Both the position numbers and the translations under genes were made by a program. The notes under the pieces are model-generated. The model made no database searches, was not told the origin of the DNA, and saw nothing but the letters and a program-made list of their open reading frames with translations. From Haliotis asinina (Eukaryota; Mollusca; Gastropoda; Lepetellida; Haliotidae): DNA of 64,000 nt. The stretch lies in NCBI RefSeq assembly GCF_037392515.1, contig NC_090287.1:10669501-10733500 (forward strand), in the 5' to 3' direction. Shown here piece after piece: positions 13,001 through 25,114 of the stretch (position 1 is its first letter; every line of letters begins with the position of its first letter).

Positions 13001-16000
13001 TATATGCTGCTTTTAGCAATATTCCAAAACATAACAGCAGACACCAGGATAGGGCTTCACACACTGTAACTCCGAACTATGAGGAAATGAAGTCAGACAG
13101 ATTACAGCTGAATGATGCCAGTGTATGAAATAAGGCCCGTCTAACCACCTCAGACATGTTGCATTTCTGATGGATGGTCTAGATTTACAGCAAGCCAGCC
13201 CAATGATCTGGTCAAAATGTTAATACATTTGCGAAAATTCACCATATTTTGGTGTCTGGTTCGGTTAAATCCATTTAGGGCTGGTAAGATTTTGAAGTTA
13301 CCAGCTGTGTTTTCTGGCTTGGTTTTTGGTTTATTTCATACACTGATGTCTTCTCTGGTACACGTACGTCACTATTCCATTGAGTCATCTCTCACAACCA
13401 ATGTGGCATAACTGGAAATGGAAGCATTTAGTTGCAACAGAGGCAGCGCTGTCTCAGGTCCATTTCTGAGAACTCATTGTAAGAATAGTTTCGATGACAA
13501 TAATCTTTTGCCATCATTACAAAAATAACTGTTAGTGGTGGCAATATTCCACAGAAAAATAAAATGCTTAAAGTAGTCCAGAGACATGGTGTCACTAATA
13601 AGTCAGCAGAAATCGAGAGAGGATTTAAAGATGTTTGGTGACATCTCTATCAACAGTTAGCACTAATTTGCTAATTGTGTTTCTGTGCAGCATTTACAAT
13701 CCCCTTTCAACAAACATGAGCTAGCACAACAAATACACACTGAAACATACAAACAATAATCCAAACATTTTCCACATTCTATTCAAAGAATTTGATCTTA
13801 TCTCACATTTAAATGACATTTTCTGATTGGCTGAACACTTTTCTATTATTTTTTAATGTACACTGCTTACAAGTAACATTTCTATGTACTCTACCCAAAC
13901 TCATTTGGTACTTTACTTTGTAGGAATTCTTTATACTGAACAACATTGAATTATGCATGATGCCCAGAAATTACAAATGTTTTATGAATGCAAATCAATG
14001 GAAGGGGAATAACTCTAAATCTGTTTTCTTGTCTCTAAAATCTAGAAAGTTTTGTACCTGTGCCTCAAACAATTCAAAATTAACATTCAGGTGTTTGGTA
14101 AGATAAATACATTGTTCACTGGTACCTCAGGGTACTTATGTGTACAACTTATTTATCTCACTGAACAAACATCAGGGGTACATCAACCCATGCCCCCTCG
14201 TGACCAGTGAACAACATATTTATCTTACCAACCAAACATCAAGGGTACATCAACCCATGCTCCCCTCGTGACCAGTGAACATACTTTTTTATCGACCAAA
14301 CATTGAGGGTACATCAACCCATGCCCTCCTCGTGACCAGTGAACTACATATTTATCTTACCAACCAAACATCAAGGGTACATCAACCCATGCCCCCCTCG
14401 TGACCAGTGAACAACACATTTATTTTACTGAACAAACATCGAAGGTACATCAACCCATGTCCCCCTTGTCACCAGTGAACAACAACATATTTATCTTACC
14501 GAACAAACATCAAGGGTACATCAACCCATGCTCACCTTGTGACCATTGAACAACTTTTTAATCTTACCGAACAAACATCGAGGGTACATCAACCCATGTC
14601 CCCTTTCATGACAAATGAACAACATATTCATCTTACTGAACAACTTATAAAGTCACCTCCCATGATTATATCACTACTCCAGGTCAACATTTCTTCTGCT
14701 TCAGATTTTCTACAAAAGTTCCCTCCCTTCCTTCCCTAAACAACACAACCCTCAAAGGTTCCTGCCTACCTGAGGATCTTCACTTTGTCAATCTGCCTTT
14801 CCGCAGCAGAGGAATATCATGTGGCACATAGTCTCACTGGCATCCACAGAACAAAAATGCCTTTCTATGCCTATTTTGCATACTGGTATGTTTAACTTAA
14901 CGATTCACTTACACATAACACCAACATAATAGGCATACAGGTCTCTATGTAATATAAAGAAACATACACAAAAAGTACAAATATAAAATAAGAAACAATC
15001 ACTCTAATTAAGTCAGATTCAGTTCCACACACGATAATATACCATTCAATAAAGTAGGGGATACTGGATTCACAAGACTGATAAAATGCAAATGATGAAG
15101 GTAAGGAGGAAACAGATGATGAAGAGAAATTAAGGGAAAATGTGACAATTTGTTCCATTCCTTTGGATATGTTTCATTTGTATGGACATGTATTACTTTT
15201 TCTCATATGCACTGGTCTTTGCTAGTGGCATGCTCGCAAAAGGGAATATCCCCTACTTTATTTGAATGGTATGTCAACATCGGTCTTCATGTCCTGAAAC
15301 CAGTGTGGTCTGCTGAAGAATACACAGTTAAACAGTGAGCAGCATAAGCGATCTTACATGTAATGTTTTAGCAAGAAACTATCATTACTCACACTGAACA
15401 CTTTCATCAGTCCTCAATGGATATATGATCTACAAGAAAGAATGGTAACTTCAGAGAAACACTTGAATATTTTCACTCATAATATAAATACAAATTCATG
15501 ATGAATTCTTATCTAATGAAAGCTGGCAATGTAATACACAATTGCATAACAGAGACAACATGATGATACAATGACACTTATACGGCAGATTTCCATTTCT
15601 TGTAAGATATCTTTATTCAAAGAATGGACTTCATTACTTTCCACTGAAACTTTCCATACTTTCACCACGAGAATTAATACTTTAATACTCAAAAGCACAC
15701 ACCTGTTCCCTGAGAGTCCCATCAGTAAAGTACGGCCTCTGTGGTAGGTAGAAAACAGCTTTGGATCCTTTGGTTACATGTCCTGCAAGACATCATCATG
15801 ATCATGATGTTGTAGACAGTACCATTAAAAAAATCTCACAATAGACAAGTATTTATTTTAAAAACACTATAAGGTACTGAAAAGTCATATTAATGATATG
15901 ATATGATATATGATATGTGATGTGATATGATATGATATGATATCATATCTATGATATGATATGATATGATATGATATGATATGATATGATATGATATAGG

Positions 16001-19000
16001 ATATTTATATAGCGCACATATCCATGCACTAGTGCATGCTCAAGGCGCTGGTATTGTTTCCCTTGATCACTGTATGTCAATCTCAACAGAGTATCGTATT
16101 TCAATCTCAGCTCCCTGGGGAGTATACAACTCTTGCTGCCACTTGGCACACAAAGTTTACTGAGGCTCTCTCATCCTAACGAGGTACCCATTCACAGCTG
16201 GGTGGACTGGGAAACATAGTCACAGTAGTTTGTCCAAGTTCACGGCACGTTGCTGTACCTGCAACTAGGTGTATGCACGTGTTCATGTGGCCACCATCTG
16301 GTCATATACCAATGGATTCGTGGGTTCTTTTAAGTGCACAGGGTTGTGAACTGCACACTAGGGGTTGTGACAACACCGAAAGAGTCTGCACACAATGCTG
16401 ACTCCAAGGTTTTCACATCCGGTCACAGGTGGGCTTGATCCCGACACCTCCACTTCGCTGGATCACTAGCCTGGCGCCTTAGTCAGCTTGCCCCCCGCGC
16501 CCCAGACACGGTAGGCGAGACACATTTATTTATATTATTTCTGACACTTGACAATCACAGAAATGGTCCACTCAGTGTATTATTAACTCTTTTCATGTGA
16601 CTGAACTTTTCAACAAAGCTATTGATCAGTTAAGTATAATGATACCAAAAATCAGTCCAAGTGGACATATTTTTTTCTCTTGTAAACTAAAGGATATTAA
16701 AAGCATTGTACCAGTAATGCTTGACCACAGGCCATTGATGACACGAAACAATGAGCTCTTCCCACATCCGCTGTCTCCGGTAACAAGGATGTTTATCCCA
16801 CTCTCAAGTTGGAAATTCAGATCTAAACACAACCAAGAGAACAAGCTTAAAGACAGACCATAGGATTAGTTATGATGTCTGTAATCAGAGGATACTGAGG
16901 AACAAAAATCTTGTAGATGAAAGAAAATTAAATTTTAAACACATAAAGGACACGAGACAATAAAAGGAGAACTTGCCCCAGATGCTAGACAGTCGCATCA
17001 ATGGATGAATCCGACATTTAATGAAAGTACATGTATTAAAAATGAGCTATTAAGCTTCAAATACACCCCCAGTGACTACTTGTTACATTTCAATTGCTAC
17101 AATGATTTACTATTCATTGTTGGGCCAGAGCAGAGAGTGGGGTGGGCCAGAGCAGAGAGTGGGGTGGAGAAGGAAGGCTGGGATTGGGGTAAGTAGCAAA
17201 TTCTAGACCATTCTGTACTCATCTTCTGGAGAGGTCAGGTGAGACGAAATGGGATAAGATTATTGCATATATGTTCTGTTATGTGTTTTAGCAGTTCACA
17301 CTAATCCAGGAACATGATGGTTTTGACTAAAAGTACATTTTCACATTCACACCCAGTATACTGGCTACATTAAAACCTATAACCTTGAAGTGAGTTGTAT
17401 GGCATAATTGCAGAATATAAGGCTGTGCGAAAACAAATACCATCTTTCAACATTTGTGGTAAGACAGGGATGAAATCATCCACCTTGAGCCCACCAGGCA
17501 GACATGTAGTACTTACTTCTGCACAATATTTGGGCTGACTTTGGGGGACCATATGTGACGTCCTGTAGTCTGAGCGCTGTGTTTGTCTGGGAAGCTGTGT
17601 TTTCTGAATCATCCTGGAAGTCTCTGTCAGAGTCAAGGTTAATGTCAGAGAGAGGCATCAGATCGGAACTGGAGCAGATGATAAGTGCAAGACAGACAAG
17701 GGAGGGATATATGTGGCTTTTATCTAAAATTCTAAGATGCTTCGGTGAAAGATTGGTTTGCAGTTGCATCACACAGCTAACACCACTGGTGGAAACATTA
17801 TGTTTTGTGTTTTCTGAAGGATAAAATACCTCATAGTTACGGAGACATGGTGGTGTTTGCAATGTTTACATTACCACAATGCAATCGTGGAATGTCGCAT
17901 GACTAGTCAGTTTCAGCTGAATGTACTGATCTAAACTTTCATCGGTAGTAGAAATGAGACGGTCATATTGCCTTGAGTGGTTTAAGAGAATCACAGATCA
18001 CTAAAATGATCTGGAGAAGATATTTAACAGGAACATAAACCGTCACCAAACTGTTGATCATTTGTTTTTCTAGTAACTTGTTTTTCCCGTAATCAGTGAC
18101 TTCTCTTTTAAATGACTTGTTTTTCTAAACTGTAACATCAGTGACAGCTGAAAATCCAAATATTTGAAAGATGCGATATAGAAGCATACATTGCATACAA
18201 TCTACAAACAATGAGGAAATACAGAGTATCTCTCTGGAGTTTATCTGTAAACAAATACAGGTCTTTGACAGGATGAGAAATGAGATTTAGAGAGATAAAA
18301 CCACCATATAAATCCCCATTGTGAACAATTCACACACTATATTCACCAGATGTCCCAAGAGCCATGAAGATCTGGGTTAGAACTGGTCTTCAGTTGTGCA
18401 GACCAATGTTAATGATACTTAACTGTCTGGTCTAAACTCGATTTTTACAGACTGCTCCATATAGCTGGAATAACGCTGAGTGCAGCATTAAAACCAACCA
18501 ACAAACCAACAAACCAACAAACCAACAAACAAACAAACAAACATCCATCTCCCAAATTAGATCAGTTACAGCAACTGTCAGTCACTGTTCTCACCTGGGC
18601 GTGGTTTCATCCAGAAAACTATAGTCCTCAGACTGCGCATCCTTCAGCCGACCCAGCACTTCAAACAACTCACCAACCCTGTAACAAACAAGGCTCGTGA
18701 TGCTGATCACTGGGTTGTCTGGTCCAGACTCGATTATTTACTGACCGTTGCCATATGGCTGACATATTGCTGAGTGTGGCATAAAAATAAACTCACTCAC
18801 TTTAACCACTTGGGGTTCCATTACACATAAAGTAACACATGTCAGCCACTCTTTCTTCATGGTACCTAAAAATACACTGCACTATGATCATGAAATAACT
18901 ATAGTCATTGCACAATGAGTGTTTGACAAAACTGATGTGAAGTGTAAATACACAAACACAATCATAACAAGGACATTAAAGCGCCCATGTAAACAGTGGA

Positions 19001-22000
19001 ATAAATGTAAATGCTGATTTTGCTGCTATAACAGATTCCTAGGGCAGGTAGTGACAAATCTTTGGAACATGATGCTGTGAAAGCTAAAGGTAACAGGCTT
19101 GCTGTGACATGACTAAAGAACCATGTAGACTCCACTGACCTGTGAGCGTTGCCAGCCATGTTGGTGACCTGCGATGACAGGTCGATCAGCTTGGTGAAAC
19201 AACTGATGAGGTAGATGGTCACAAAAGCATTCTGGTCAACAAAGACAAGAAGTGTGACTTAACAACATATAAGCACCAGGACGTAGAGGTACAAGAACAA
19301 AGCTGGATTGCTTTGAACAAGTTGGAGAGAATATATCAGTATATTCCATGTCACTAAACACAAACTCAATCATAAAACACTCAATCAATTTGTGAAAGAA
19401 TTTAACTTTACTTATTGAATCCATCAACACAATTACTTGGACCCCAAATTCATAATACCATGAATTCTTTATCCATTGCTAAAAGAACAAAAGATATCCA
19501 GGTGTTGTGCACATGCCTTGCTGATGAGAGCAGACCGTTCTGCGGCTGACAAAGAGTCATAGCTCTCAGCAAAGATGGGCACAGCGATAGCGATGTAGCT
19601 TAGAATACTGCCCAGGTAGTCTGCCGCCTTGATGGAAACTGAAATACAAAGCAGCCTTCTTCTCAAATATCATTTCATCATATTTTAGCACTATTACAGT
19701 GATATATCTAAGGATAAAAACCAACAGTGTAACATATGTTATATTTGCGAAGGCACTTTCTCCGTAAAATACAGACTGATGCACCTGTTAGAGGGGTTGA
19801 GCCCTATCTGGGATTTCAACCCATACTTTCAGACTCAGGCACAATCGCCAGCACACTAAGTCAGCGATCTATCTCTCTCACTTTTTCCACTTTCCTGAAA
19901 TCATCTTTATGAGGACACTAGAGCTAAACCAAGAATATCTTACATGTAGTGGTGAGACTCACAGTTAAGCGCATACTGTCTGCGGATCAATTTATGCTGG
20001 ACTTTGATAAGACAGTGGAGTTTCTGGTTGGTTTTCTTCTCCTCAATGACTCCTGACCTGTAGAAAGCTGCAGACTCGGCATTTACTCGTATCTGCATGT
20101 GCTTGAACCTGCATCACAAGAGAAGAGAAGACCTTCTACAGATTGTGCATTTAGCCATCATATTGTGCACAACTGATTTGAATTTGTAATACATGGTATC
20201 AAGTATGTACAATGCAGTTTATGACTTTTACAAGTATGATCAAAATATTTTAAGTATAATTACAAAACACGACTTTACAACTGTAATAATTTGGATGCAA
20301 TAATAATATAAACTGTGAAACAAGTGAAGTATAATCATTTGAATGCTATCCAAGAATACACATACAAGATGAGAAGGCCACAATAAACTTGGTGCGCGCA
20401 GAGGCAGCAAGAATTGTTACACGCCAAAGGGAGTTGAGACTTATGATACCATGTGCCGTTGAGACTGACATCCAATGATCAAAGGAAAAAATCCTGTGCC
20501 TTGAGCAAGCACTAGTTGCATGGATATGTGCGCTACACAAATATCCTATGATAATAACAACAATAATAATAATGTACATTAATTAAGTCAGCAGTGATAA
20601 TTTTACTCTCTCCAATGAACACCTGGAACATTGTACCTTCCCTATGGACGAAGGCAGTTTAGGAAATGATCCTTTCAAAGAAACGTCAAATGCTGTTGCA
20701 CAGCAACTGGGGTGCATGATGGTGAAGCTCACCTGAAGTCTCCCTCCTTCTTATCCTGCTGGAAGACAAACCGGACCACTGGGGACATGAGGAACTTGTT
20801 GATGACTGTCGCCAAGATGAAGAACAACCCTACACTCACTGGACCCAGGTACCCAGTCCTGAAATGTCAACATATGCATTCATTGATAACATCCACCCAC
20901 ATTGAAGAAACGGACCTGGTACAGAAATATCCAACAGAGTGATTAACAAACACTCTCGGTGCCGCAATATCCAACTGGTGACTTCATCTGTTGATTCCAC
21001 ACTCGTTGGAGAAACACTATCGGTGCAGAAAAATCCAACAGATGACCTGATCTACAGCGGAAGACACATAATGCATTGTATTGATGTGGAATATAACCTG
21101 CTTCATTGTACTAGAACATGCAGATACCAGCTTAACATGGATATCCAGCTAAAGGACAGTTTAATGACTCAGCCAATAATGTCTTAACTATGACAATTAA
21201 GGATACAACTATTGACCTTCTGTTTTCTGAGCAGATGTTGCAGAAAGGATCTATACTACAAGGATAGAACCCTATAAAAACTGGGGCCCCTTTCACAAAG
21301 CTCTCGTAAGCCTAAGATCTCGTAACTTTTCTCGTAGCATTTGTACCTCCTATACCATAACATAGGAAGTAGGAATGCTATGAGAAAAGTTACGAGATCT
21401 TAGGCTTACGAGAGTTTTGTGAAAGGGGCCCCTGATGATAATGAAGAGCACTTACCCATCTGCGGCTTGTTTCACATAGTAGCCAATGGTGAAAGGCGAG
21501 ATGATCAGCGGGGCAATTATCAAACTAAAGGAATTGCATAATTTGTCCACATCCTGTGTGATTCTTTGATCTCTACAATATGTAAAAAAGCAGATTCAGT
21601 GTTTTAAGGTTTTCTCTATAGAGAAGTCACTGCTTACTAGAAGAAGATACCTGTCAGAAATCAAGGAATGAGTTGTTTGCACACAGTACAGATCATACTT
21701 CCCATGTCATCATGGTTGTGAGGGAATTAAAGGTGATTAAAGGTGATTAAAGATCATAAGATATTATTTGACAGAAACTGCAAGTGGTCATTTTCATTGC
21801 CATCTCAGGCAATAATGTTACTAATGTTGAACTGATGGGCAAGCAGTCGTTTTAGACACCTTTCAGATTTTCTGCTTTTTTGCATAGTTTATCAACAACA
21901 CACATTAACTGAGTTTCATATTTCATTGTAACCATGGTAACAAACAACATAGTACACACGGGTTATCTACAGCTTTGTCCAGCACATTGAGTCTGTAGTA

Positions 22001-24653
22001 GATGATGTCACAGAAGTAGTGACGATGTAGAGCAACAGTCAGCAAGCTCCTCCACGTCACATACAGTACCGACGAAACATACAAGATGGTGCTCTTCATC
22101 TGAACATATGAGAATAAAATTCAAGTGAGTTATTGCAGGTTCCTAGGATCATAGTAGTGGCAGTCTTGCTTAAAACATCTTAACACATTGCACACTTAGC
22201 ATATCCAAATAGTAAAGTGTCACCTCAAGTCAAAGCAAATAATCAAAGACTAACCACTCATATTTTGAGTTCCTATTTGCCATGATCTCCAGACCAAATT
22301 GCAAGTTCTTTTGCTAACATTTGCTTGTAGTAGTAGCAGAGGTGACAACCCTTAAAGAACCTGACAAAGAGTAATACCTTGTCAAAGCCCAGATCCTAGT
22401 ACCACACATGTACTGGGTAAGTGAGAGAAAGTGCATTATCATCTCTCAGCAGTGGAGTTCTAGGGCGCCTCCACCAGGGTATCTTGGGAGGGAAACATGT
22501 ATTTTAAGCAATTTCATGCACTTTAGACTAGTTTCAATGGGAAAAAGTATTAAGCAGAAACAGTATCTGCAGTAGCAGCAGGGGCAATAAGAATAATCGT
22601 TATATCCACTAAATTCAATACATATGTGCATAATCAATGCACTATAATACATTTATCATAAACAAATAAACAGATACAGCTACTTCAATTAGATTATAGT
22701 CTAGTGTATATTCTGAAAAGAAAGGTCTTTATCTCATCCTTGAGATAGGCCAGGTCCACTTGCGCAAATGCAATCTTGGTACTAAAATATTGGTACTAAA
22801 CCAATATTCTAACAAGAACCTATGAGAATTGTCACTCACAGATAATTTTGTGCAAGTGGGCCCTTTTAAGAAGATAGTCTGAGATAGTAGCAAATGGATG
22901 CAATGAACTACTACTCGAGACCTACAGGGTCTCTGAATAAAAGTTTTCAGGTTTCGCATGAGACACTGGAAACAGAATGATAGGCTCATTGTTTTGCATT
23001 TTGGGGCAATAAAAGTAGCAAACTAAACATGTGGGTGACCATTTGGTGAAAGGCTATATCAATTGGAATGCAGGTTAATAGTTCATTCACTGTCAATAAA
23101 GGTCAAATGTCTGCAATAAAAGTTGAATACATGTATTATCAAAAAGAAATAAACGTCACTAATGAAGGTCACTATGCAAAAGAAATAGATGCAATACGAA
23201 CAGGCACTAAAAAGTCAGTGCACAAAATTAGGACTTTAAATGTCCAGAACAAAATTATTCATAACGATGAACAGCAGATGGTGCTGCAATCTGTACAAGA
23301 GTTAGAGCATAACTGGCTGGTTGTGACCATAAGCAGGGACATTAAACACTTACAACAAAAGATTATTAGTGCATAATTTTCCATTTGTAGTACTCAAACT
23401 AAATTTTACCAAATGTCTGTTCACTCACAAGTAACCATAATTAGGGACATTTAACACTTTACTCACAACAAAAGATTATTAATACAAACTTTTCCTCACT
23501 TTGTACTCAAACCAAATGCCCTTTACGTACACAGCAAATGTTTCAATACTGGGTTGGACAAGAGTGATTTAATATTGCTTCAAAATCTTAGCTAAATCAA
23601 ACAAAATAAATAACAAAATATCTTACAAAAGCTTCAGCGAGAATTAGTAAAACTGCTGTCACTGTGTTGGAACGAAAACCGTCCACGTCCTTGTCTCCAA
23701 GTACTACATAGTACTTGCTGGGGATAAGCCCAATGTTGTAGATGATCACTTGCTCTGCAAATACAAACAATATGCAAATACATCTTAGTGCCTTAACTGT
23801 AATGAGTCCATGATAAAGTGAGTGAGTGAGTGAGTGAGTGAGTGAGTGAGTGAGAGTGGTCTTCAGCATGGCAAGAGAATGCAATGACCACAAGACTAGT
23901 TAATGTACAAGCCTTTAAGCTAACTTACCCAGGAGAGACAGAAGAAGAAGAAACAAACTCAGCAGAGATGTGACACTCAGCCATCTTGGAAACATCAGAC
24001 AGAACAGTCGGAGGAATCGTTTGAGGAACACAATATCAAAACTATATCTGTAAAAGAAAACATAGACCTAAGTATATATGTTTGTAAAATAAATACAAAA
24101 GTTCTAAGCAAGTAACATCTTCAGTGGTTCTTTACAGTCATCGATTGAGTCATAATAACTGCATTTATTAAATAAATGTGAATCATATTATTTACATAAT
24201 TTCACAATATTATTCATATTTCAGTGATCTGCCCTTAAGATATTCAAACAAAATAACAATATTTCAATGCTGTAAAATATAAATGAAGCAATCAATCTCC
24301 TAAACATTTAAGTAGGTATCACAAAAAAGTCTGTCAAATGCATTTCATTGTTATAAACAGTAAACTAAACGTGATGCCAAGTACTGAGGATGTTCTTCTA
24401 TTCTGTTTTACAGGTTTACCTTCCTGAGAGACTGAAGGTGCAAGGGAGGTAATTCATCTATTACACGGAGCAAGACATTCTAAAAATAATTTCTACATAT
24501 ATATTGCCAATGCTGGCTTGAAACTGCTCACGTCGATACGTCTGCATCTTACTAAGCCCCTGAACAAATATGGCAGCTTGTCAAAATTTAGAAACTGATA
24601 TCTACTCACGTTGACTCGGAGGTCGTGTGAGCATGGCCTCCTTGAGTCGACAT
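7049..24653 (-). CDS. ABCD4: ABCD4, lysosomal cobalamin ABC half-transporter
   Basis: ABC subfamily D half-transporter. In vertebrates ABCD4 works with LMBRD1 to move vitamin B12 out of lysosomes. Exons in order: 24653-24610, 24047-23929, 23754-23627, 22099-21960, 21572-21456, 20858-20733, 20108-19963, 19638-19517, 19231-19140, 18678-18595, 17668-17517, 16822-16712, 15782-15703, one not found, 10541-10448, 8120-8044, 7245-7049. All joins keep phase, and the missing exon must be 1 mod 3 long. The start is MSTQGGHAH. The membrane half contains [19 protein letters not shown] and [17 protein letters not shown]. The nucleotide-binding domain has Walker [11 protein letters not shown]-loop [16 protein letters not shown], signature LSPGEMQRL, Walker B ending ALDE and H-loop SVGHRDS. 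Expected length is about 620 residues (human 606, from memory). The intron after exon 8 uses a GC donor. The identity is very secure; the only gap is the short exon after REQ (VIYPL in human). Confidence 0.93.
8281..8373 (+). mobile_element. SINE-B 5' fragment
   Basis: The first ~95 bp of SINE-B are present (ACCCGTAAAGGTCCTGGGGT and AACGGGATTGGGTGGTCAGG). An internal piece and the whole 3' part are missing. It lies in an ABCD4 intron. Confidence 0.75.
9120..10150 (+). repeat. Tandem satellite-like array with GGAC-rich end, copy 1
   Basis: About six imperfect units of 115-175 bp occur. Each unit carries AAAGGCACCACTT, TATCTACCAAGTTTT, GAGTTCTGCTCCGGAAA-like and CAAAAACCTGTAAATA blocks. The array ends in a purine-rich run of GGACAGACGG-type repeats and GGGGATAAAA. 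A second array with the same order and the same end is at 12181-12828. It lies in the ABCD4 intron between the exons ending 10448 and starting 8120. Confidence 0.8.
11726..11996 (+). mobile_element. SINE-B, full-length copy with 15-bp TSD
   Basis: The 271-bp element begins GACCCGTGAAGGTCCCGGGG and ends in a (ACTC)n tail. It is bounded by the perfect direct repeat ACTTAACTGCTGTGC at 11711-11725 and 11997-12011, which shows target-primed retroposition. No convincing tRNA A/B boxes were found, so the origin of the head is open. Confidence 0.9.
12181..12828 (+). repeat. Tandem satellite-like array, copy 2
   Basis: Three to four units similar to 9120-10150 occur (AAAAGGCACCACCTT, TTTGAGACTAAGTCC-like blocks). 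They finish in the same end: GAGTTATGCTCCGGAAACAA, a GGAC-rich run and GTGGGGATAAAAATG. The shared end suggests one mobile family rather than two independent satellites. Confidence 0.75.
13000..13155 (-). mobile_element. SINE-A copy, strongly diverged
   Basis: TGCTGCTTTTAGCAATATTC followed by GGGCTTCACACACTGTA and a weak CTAACCACCTC match the SINE-A body and head in reverse. The boundaries are uncertain. Confidence 0.5.
14090..14645. repeat. 68-bp minisatellite, about seven copies
   Basis: GGGTACATCAACCCATG recurs at about 14175, 14243, 14306, 14374, 14442, 14512 and 14580, giving a 63-70 bp period. Each unit also carries CGTGACCAGTGAACAAC and TTTATCTTACC. It lies in the ABCD4 intron that should hold the missing exon. 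Confidence 0.9.
14770..14836 (-). other. Phase-compatible but stop-containing exon-like segment in ABCD4
   Basis: A pyrimidine-rich tract and AG precede this 67-nt segment, and a good CAG/gtaggc donor follows. Its length (1 mod 3) is exactly what is needed between the ABCD4 exons ending 15703 and starting 10541. The required frame contains two TGA codons, however. Another frame reads [14 protein letters not shown] but does not join in phase. It could be a poison exon, a decayed exon or chance. Confidence 0.2.
15040..15271. mobile_element. MITE with ~25-bp terminal inverted repeats
   Basis: The left end TACCATTCAATAAAGTAGGG is mirrored at 15247-15271 with one extra base. The interior (CACAAGACTGATAAAATGCA and AAAATGTGACAATTTG) recurs at 43395-43530 without intact ends. 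There is no coding capacity, so this is a non-autonomous DNA element. Confidence 0.8.
15892..15998. repeat. (GATAT)n microsatellite
   Basis: An imperfect pentanucleotide run of GATAT abuts the 3' end of the SINE-E copy at 15999. It is probably that element's expanded tail. Confidence 0.9.
15999..16506 (-). mobile_element. SINE-E, long tRNA-derived SINE
   Basis: On the minus strand the head carries CTGACTAAGGCGCCAGGC and a B-box-like GTCGGGATCAAGCCC. The body ends GCGCTATATAAATATCC and then a simple repeat. A 5'-truncated copy at 20391-20578 matches throughout (GGCAGCAAGA, GAGCAAGCACTAG, GGATATGTGCGCTA). The structure of tRNA head, body and simple tail is that of a SINE. Confidence 0.75.
17753..18080 (+). 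repeat. Unclassified dispersed repeat shared with 46.2 kb, copy 1
   Basis: It matches 46224-46508 in the same orientation. Shared blocks are GGTTTGCAGTTG, CAATGCAATCGTGGAATGTC, GACTAGTCAG and GGTAGTAGAAATG. No TIRs or tRNA boxes were identified. It overlaps the sequence upstream of the ABCD4 exon starting at 17668. Confidence 0.7.
18391..18541 (+). mobile_element. SINE-B, 5'-truncated, with (AACC/AAAC)n tail
   Basis: The 3' half of SINE-B (CTGTCTGGTCTAAACTCGAT, CCATATAGCTGGAATA) runs to 18497. An (AACCAACA)/(AAAC)n simple repeat follows in place of the usual CACT tail. Confidence 0.8.
18695..18803 (+). mobile_element. SINE-B, 5'-truncated
   Basis: The last ~108 bp of SINE-B are present (GATCACTGGGTTGTCTGGTC ... 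AACTCACTCACTT). It starts 16 bp upstream of an ABCD4 exon acceptor (exon 18678-18595, minus strand). Confidence 0.85.
19775..19870 (-). mobile_element. SINE-C fragment, tRNA-like head
   Basis: On the minus strand TGCTGGCGATTGTGCCTGAG and GGGTTGAAATCCCAGAT match the tRNA-like head of SINE-C at 46990-47110. It lies in an ABCD4 intron. Confidence 0.65.
20391..20578 (+). mobile_element. SINE-E, 5'-truncated copy
   Basis: This is homologous to the 3' half of the 15999-16506 element in the opposite orientation. It ends CAAATATCC plus an (ATA)n-like tail (AATAACAACAATAATAATAA). It lies in an ABCD4 intron. Confidence 0.75.
21283..21432. mobile_element. 150-bp fold-back element, copy 1
   Basis: A nearly perfect inverted repeat has arms of about 65 bp (CTCTCGTAAGCCTAAGATCT) and a short central loop, with ends GGGGCCCCTTTCAC. 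It lies in an ABCD4 intron, its edge 24 bp from the 3' end of exon 21572-21456. A sister copy is at 29357-29505. Confidence 0.9.
23815..23855. repeat. (GTGA)n microsatellite
   Basis: This is a run of about nine GTGA units, the same motif as the SINE-A/B tails. It is possibly the residue of a decayed SINE. Confidence 0.9.
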
Positions 24654-24860
24654 GATTAAGGGGAAGACAACTCCAGGTGACCGCCAGTGCCGCCGAAGGG
24701 GGCCGTTGTCGACCCAGGTACTACAGGTATGTCCTGGCTAAGGTATAGGAATACTTCCGTAAGGTATACTTCCGGGCGGGTACCAAAAACGATACAGGAC
24801 CATAGTCAAAATATTTAAAAGCACTCGGTACCCAAAACGACAGACGAGTTAATATTCTTC
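24654..24860 (-). promoter_or_regulatory. Probable ABCD4 promoter and 5' UTR
   Basis: A GC-richer stretch immediately upstream of the ABCD4 ATG holds two ETS-like ACTTCCG sites (near 24754 and 24776), each preceded by GGTATA. No TATA box was picked out. The assignment rests on position. Confidence 0.4.
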
Positions 24861-25062
24861 AACCCAAAATTGAAACCCTTTCATGTTATGTAACTTAATG
24901 TTCCCCATTCGCACTGATTATTAGTGATACTATGCATGCGAAATATTCGCCATTCACACAATTGCTCCTTTCCTATATGTTGCTATCGAATGCACTCCAG
25001 AAATACACGTACAGTTAAAACCCTGTTCTGTCCAAGTGTAGACAATGTCAAATGTCTGATCC

Positions 25063-25094
25063 GAGACCATATAATAGATCTATTATATGGTCTC
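25063..25094. repeat. Perfect 32-bp palindrome
   Basis: GAGACCATATAATAGA is followed immediately by its exact reverse complement, with centre GATC. There is no spacer. It lies 21 bp from a second, much longer hairpin. Confidence 0.95.
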
Positions 25095-25114
25095 TGGTCT
25101 GATGCATCCAACCA

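Noticed and set aside
17090-17175. 24-bp direct duplication GGGCCAGAGCAGAGAGTGGG
   Set aside because: Only two units; an ordinary slippage product.
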